Assembly (NCBI RefSeq): GCF_014648775.1
Contig: NZ_BMRT01000004.1
Span: 62,001-126,000, forward strand
Direction of reading: 5' to 3'
DNA: 64,000 nt
DNA from: Streptomyces abikoensis
GTDB lineage: Bacteria; Actinomycetota; Actinomycetes; Streptomycetales; Streptomycetaceae
Shown here: in pieces, positions 60,345 through 64,000 of the stretch
Layout: each line of letters starts with the position of its first letter
Position numbering within the stretch: the first letter of the stretch is position 1
Program-made: the position numbers and the translations under genes
The notes under the pieces: generated by a model
What the model saw: the letters and a program-made list of their open reading frames with translations, nothing else
Database searches by the model: none
What the model was told of the DNA's origin: nothing

Positions 60345-62393
60345 TTACTTCACCCGCGCGCTGTGCAGCTTCCCGTCCGGCCCAAGCCAGCCCAGCAGCG
60401 GCTTGTCACCGGAACCGGAGCTCGTCGCCAGGGACGCCGTCCCCACGACCGCGCCCGGCACCGTGGACCAGCGCGGGGCACGGTTGCCGCCGACGCCGAT
60501 CGTGGCGAGGCTGGTGGAGCCGTCGTTGTTGCGGGCCGCGATCAGCGTGCCGTCGCCCGACGGGGCGGCCAGGAGGCTCAGGGCGCCGAAGCCCCGTCCC
60601 GCCAGGTCGACGTTCTCGCGCTGCCAGGTGCCGCCGCCCGGGGGGAGGCGGTAGGCGACGATGTTGGTGGACTTGGCCTCGCGGAAGACCAGTTGCACCG
60701 AGCCGTCGCGCTTGGCGAGGGCGGCCGGGGGGTCGACCGAGGCGGGGAGGTTGGAGCGGTCGAGGGAGAAGGGGCCGCCGGGGGTCTGCTGCTCCCAGTG
60801 GCTGACCGTGTCGTGGCCCGCGCCGAAGAGGTGGACGCGGCCCTTGGCGTCGGTGATCGCGGTCAGGCCCTCCTGGACCTCCGCCTCCGGCAGGTCGGTC
60901 CACGGGGACCAGGAGCCGTCGGGCTGCTGCTGGCGGGTGGCGACGCCCTTGGCCCAGTTGCGGGCGAAGAGCTGGAGGGAGCCGTCGGCGTTGCGGGCGA
61001 CGACGGGGGCGCCGACGCGGCGGCCGCGGGCCGGGTCCTGCTCGGGGTTGCCGAGCGAGGTCCAGGAGCCGAACGCGCCGCCCTTGTCCCGCTGTTCGAC
61101 CGTGACGATCTCCCGGCGGTTCTCCTCGGGCTTCACGCCGAGGCCGGCGATGCGCTCGGCGAAGAGCTGCCAGCGGCCGTCCTTGGTGAGGCTCGCCGTG
61201 AGCGTGGGCAGCAGCTGGCCGCCGCCGAGGAGCTTGGGGCCGTCCCAGGTGCCGCTGCCCGGGGCGGTCTCCTGCCACATGGCGGCCTGCTGGTCGAGGA
61301 CGCCGAAAGCGGTGAGGCGGCCGTCGGGGCCGGGCAGCATCCAGGTGGCGTTGCCCGGGTAGCGGGGGCTGGTGCGCTGCATCCAGCCCGTGCCGTACGA
61401 GCGGTCCTTGCCGACGTCGTAGTCGCCGCAGCCCGCGGCGAAGCCGCAGGAACCGGGCTCGCCGCCGTAGACGTTGAGGACGTCGGCCTTGCGGCGCACC
61501 ACGGAGACGGGCAGATTCCGCGGCCAGCGCTCGTTGTAGTAGCCGCGGTAGGCGGCGACGACGTAGTGCCGTCCGTTGCCCGGGCCCTTGTAGCGCTGGA
61601 GCGCTGCGTAGGTGAACTGGGCGACGGCCGTGTGGTCGGGGTGGTCGGAGTAGCCGCGCTGGTCGTGGTGGAGCCGGTTCGCCTCGTCGTGGACCTGCAT
61701 GTCGGGGTCGAGGTCCATGGTGCGGACGAGCGTGGGCTTGAACCGGTCGAGCACGCCGGTGAGGGCGTCGGTGACCTGGGCCTTGGTGAGCGAGCGGGCC
61801 TCGGTGACGGTGGAGCCGGTGGCGACCCGGTTCTCGCTCTTGGTCTTGGGGTTCGACCACAGGGTGGAGACGCGGACGTCGGGCTGGCCCGGCCGGTCCT
61901 GGGTGTGCTGGGCGATGCCGAGGAAGACCAGGGTCACGGCGGGGTTGTCGGCCAGGCTGTCGGTTTCGGCCTTGAGGCCGCCCGGCAGCTCCAGGGCGCC
62001 GCGCTTCCACTCGGCGTGGGCGTTGCCCGTGGCCATGAAGGCGTACGCCTGGCGCAGGCCCTGCTGGCGGGCGCCCGCGTAGCCGGCGAAGTCCTTGCGC
62101 GGCTGGTCCTTCGAACCGGGCACCTTGTTGATGCCGTTGGCCTCGCCGCTGGTGAAGTAGACGCTGACGACGCGGTGCTGACCACCGATCGACTGGTTGA
62201 CGTCGGGGTTCATGAAGTACAGGTCGTCGTCCGGGTGGGCGACGATCTGCAGCGTGGTGACCGCGCCGTTCGACCGGTCGGCCGCGACGTCCCCCTGGGC
62301 GGTGGAGGACGAGTGCGGCGTACCGGTCGAGCAGCCGGCCACGGCCAGGGCGAGGAGCCCGGTCAGGACCGTTCTACGGCGGAAGGCACGCAT
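60345..62393 (-). CDS. PIG-L-family deacetylase lipoprotein with C-terminal propeller-like domain
   Basis: A 682-residue lipoprotein (RRRTVLTGLLALAVAGC). The N-terminal PIG-L domain has the zinc/catalytic motif IVAHPDDDLYF and the second motif YSDHPDHTAVAQF, as in GlcNAc-deacetylases. From ~330 a repeated Trp-rich module (TWDGPKLLGGG, GSWTSLGN, SWSPWTDLP, HWEQQTPGG, APRWSTVPG) suggests a PLL/tectonin-like beta-propeller for glycan binding. ATG 62393 is chosen because GAGGAG lies 7 nt upstream. It starts 12 bp after the Stealth gene, so both are probably one surface-polysaccharide operon. Confidence 0.9.
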   Translation of the reverse strand: MRAFRRRTVLTGLLALAVAGCSTGTPHSSSTAQGDVAADRSNGAVTTLQIVAHPDDDLYFMNPDVNQSIGGQHRVVSVYFTSGEANGINKVPGSKDQPRKDFAGYAGARQQGLRQAYAFMATGNAHAEWKRGALELPGGLKAETDSLADNPAVTLVFLGIAQHTQDRPGQPDVRVSTLWSNPKTKSENRVATGSTVTEARSLTKAQVTDALTGVLDRFKPTLVRTMDLDPDMQVHDEANRLHHDQRGYSDHPDHTAVAQFTYAALQRYKGPGNGRHYVVAAYRGYYNERWPRNLPVSVVRRKADVLNVYGGEPGSCGFAAGCGDYDVGKDRSYGTGWMQRTSPRYPGNATWMLPGPDGRLTAFGVLDQQAAMWQETAPGSGTWDGPKLLGGGQLLPTLTASLTKDGRWQLFAERIAGLGVKPEENRREIVTVEQRDKGGAFGSWTSLGNPEQDPARGRRVGAPVVARNADGSLQLFARNWAKGVATRQQQPDGSWSPWTDLPEAEVQEGLTAITDAKGRVHLFGAGHDTVSHWEQQTPGGPFSLDRSNLPASVDPPAALAKRDGSVQLVFREAKSTNIVAYRLPPGGGTWQRENVDLAGRGFGALSLLAAPSGDGTLIAARNNDGSTSLATIGVGGNRAPRWSTVPGAVVGTASLATSSGSGDKPLLGWLGPDGKLHSARVK

Positions 62394-62404
62394 GTCCATG
62401 CTCC

Positions 62405-64000
62405 TCACTCACCACCGTGGACAAGGCGACGGTTGCGCTCGGAGCCCTTCTCGAACTGCGAGGCGACGGGGAAGTAGCTCGCGAGGAACACCGCGAGCGC
62501 GTCGGCCTGCTCGTCCTCGGGGACGTCGCCGTCGTGGTAGTCGTTGATGCAGAACACGTCGTGGGAACGGGTCGCCAGGATGCGGTGCAGCCGGACGTGG
62601 TGCTCGCGCAGACCGACGTTCACGAACGCGGAGCTGATGGATCCCGGCATGCTGCGGCCGGTGAAGAGCCCGTACCAGTGGTGCAGCGACGAGGCGATCG
62701 CGAGGTCGGTGCGGGCGCGGAACTGCGCGGACGCGGTGAGCCCGATCTCCTCGGGGAAGCGCTCCTCCATCTCCTCCAGGGTGCTGCGGCGCAGCGGGTG
62801 GGGGGTGTGGAGGAAGGTGTTGGCGACGGTCTTGCCGAACTCCTTCTCGATCAGGGCGCGGTTGTTCTTGGCCGCGGCGAAGACGAGGTCGGTGTCGAGC
62901 GAGGGGTCGCCGGCCGGGATCGCGGTGGGCGACATGAAGCACTTGGCCGCGCCCGACCCGTGGAAGAAGGACTCGGGCTTCATCGGGCGGCCGAGGAAGA
63001 CGTCGTCGTTGAAGTAGAGGATGTGCTCGGCGATGCCCTCGATGCGGTGGATGCGGCTCTCGATGGCGTGGGAGTTGAAGGAGGGCAGCTTGCCGGTGTC
63101 GCCGAAGGCCTCGCGGTGGCTGACGACGCGCACCCGGGGGTGGTCGGTGTCGAGCCAGTCGGGGGTCTGGTCGTCGGTGAGCAGGTAGATGGTGCGCACC
63201 CAGGGGGCGTGGAGGTCGAGGGAGCGCAGGGAGTAGCGGAGCTCGTCGCGGCTGCGGAAGCGGGCGGAGCTGCCGGCGGACTCGGCGGCGAGGATGCCGT
63301 GCTCGGCCTGGGTCCGCTCCTTGCGGGCCAGCCACTCGGGGTCGGTGCCGTCGACCCAGGTGTAGACGACGTCGATGGGGAAGTCGACCTCGTCGACGAA
63401 GGTCTTGGCGAAGGCGTCGAGGGTGCGGTAGTCGCGCTCCCCGATGCGGGTGACGGCGGGCCGCTCCAGCTCGGTGCGGGGCAGGGTGGCGCCGTAGCGG
63501 GTGTTGCCGGGGATGGTGACGGTGGTCTCGTCGTCCTCGGTGTCCTGCCAGAAGACGACGTCGCAGCCGTAGACGCCGCTGACGCGCAGCTGGCCGCCGC
63601 CGGTGAGGACGGGGCGGAAGACGCGGATGCGGCTGCAGTTGGCGGGGATGACGTCGGGGGTGAGGAAGGAGGCGAGGACGGTGCGGAGCACCGAGCCGCG
63701 GTCGTTGAGCAGGCCGGCGTAGACGGGCTCGTCGCGGTAGCGCTCGGCGAAGTCGGCGACGAAGGCGTCGCGGTCGGCGCCGTCGACGGTGATGGTGTGC
63801 CGCAGCATGGCGGTGGGGGTGAGCGCGTAGGCGAGGCCGAGCGCGTCGAGGACGTCGACGGCGAGGTCGAGGTTGTCCTGCATCACCTCGAAGGGGGTGG
63901 TGTTCTCCTTGACGAGGCAGATCTGGCCACCGGCCCGCTTGACGTCGGGGCGCGCGGCTTCGACGCGTACTTCCTGGGCCTTGTGGGCCACGTCGGAGAA
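62405..64000 (-). CDS. Stealth-family phosphotransferase (partial)
   Basis: About 531 C-terminal residues; the frame is still open at the right edge, so the start probably lies outside (GTG 63991 is an alternative). Stealth regions are visible: CR1 FPIDVVYTWVDGTDP, CR2 RFRSRDELRYSLRSLDLHAPWVRTIYLLTDDQ, then KLPSFNSHAIESRIHRIEGI and EHILYFNDDVFLGRP, then CR3/CR4-like blocks to the end. Stealth proteins transfer hexose-1-phosphate to make phosphodiester-linked capsular or wall polysaccharides. The adjacent PIG-L deacetylase supports a cell-surface glycan role. Confidence 0.92.
   Translation of the reverse strand, partial: FSDVAHKAQEVRVEAARPDVKRAGGQICLVKENTTPFEVMQDNLDLAVDVLDALGLAYALTPTAMLRHTITVDGADRDAFVADFAERYRDEPVYAGLLNDRGSVLRTVLASFLTPDVIPANCSRIRVFRPVLTGGGQLRVSGVYGCDVVFWQDTEDDETTVTIPGNTRYGATLPRTELERPAVTRIGERDYRTLDAFAKTFVDEVDFPIDVVYTWVDGTDPEWLARKERTQAEHGILAAESAGSSARFRSRDELRYSLRSLDLHAPWVRTIYLLTDDQTPDWLDTDHPRVRVVSHREAFGDTGKLPSFNSHAIESRIHRIEGIAEHILYFNDDVFLGRPMKPESFFHGSGAAKCFMSPTAIPAGDPSLDTDLVFAAAKNNRALIEKEFGKTVANTFLHTPHPLRRSTLEEMEERFPEEIGLTASAQFRARTDLAIASSLHHWYGLFTGRSMPGSISSAFVNVGLREHHVRLHRILATRSHDVFCINDYHDGDVPEDEQADALAVFLASYFPVASQFEKGSERNRRLVHGGE

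Overview
The window is chromosomal DNA of a Streptomyces-type actinomycete. The evidence is very high GC with strong third-position bias, frequent GTG/TTG starts, Tat and lipoprotein signals, DrrAB-type ABC exporters, an AfsR/SARP regulator, HtaA heme proteins, an F420:NADP reductase, Stealth and ALF-repeat proteins, and a LAxTG sortase signal. No tRNA, rRNA, CRISPR array or recognisable transposase was seen.

Layout. 0-3.4 kb: the 5' part of an APC amino-acid permease, then a copper locus in which a CsoR-like palindrome precedes a His-rich DUF6153 protein and a Met/His-rich Tat-lipoprotein multicopper oxidase. 3.4-12.4 kb: housekeeping and transport genes, including a DUF4234 protein, nadE, a DUF2277 protein, an MFS exporter, a membrane EEP hydrolase, a coupled TetR/DHA2-exporter pair and panB. 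12.5-18 kb: a drrAB-like exporter behind 11-bp-phased direct repeats, convergent with an 1141-residue SARP/NB-ARC/TPR regulator. 18-23.4 kb: a site-2 protease, a small membrane protein, an F420:NADP oxidoreductase, an unknown gene, an MFS exporter and map.

23.4-35.3 kb is an iron and heme acquisition locus: heme oxygenase, two double-HtaA surface proteins (one with a LAATG sortase-E signal), heme ABC transporter hmuTUV, EfeO/EfeB/EfeU and a lipoprotein. DmdR1/IdeR-type iron boxes precede hmuO, lie between htaA and hmuT, and more weakly precede efeO. The parts fit one chain: surface heme relay, ABC import, ring opening by HmuO, plus EfeUOB-dependent ferrous or heme-derived iron uptake. 35.4-41.7 kb: a Prim-Pol-like protein, a small DUF6243 gene behind twin operators, dimethylargininase, an Rsm22-like methyltransferase, a Bcr/CflA exporter, a PhzF-like protein and a membrane-anchored unknown.

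41.8-60.3 kb is the unusual part, an array of secreted paralogues. It holds two SGNH hydrolases with intact catalytic residues and C-terminal FG-GAP repeats, two 162-residue secreted proteins of unknown family, and five trypsin-fold proteins joined to propeller-type repeats. In all five the catalytic His is Ser and the catalytic Ser is Met or Thr, so they look like pseudoproteases. The two blocks ([162 aa]-[pseudoprotease]x2 and [162 aa]-[pseudoprotease]x3) share a 16-bp upstream element and a leader segment complementary to the ribosome-binding site. A lower-GC ALF-repeat polymorphic-toxin-like gene, with a coupled small gene that may encode immunity, separates the blocks. The window ends with a PIG-L deacetylase-type lipoprotein and a partial Stealth phosphotransferase.

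Two families of GC-rich dispersed hairpin repeats occur. One copy is translated inside the SARP regulator, and another sits between 46-bp direct repeats at the hmuU-hmuV junction.
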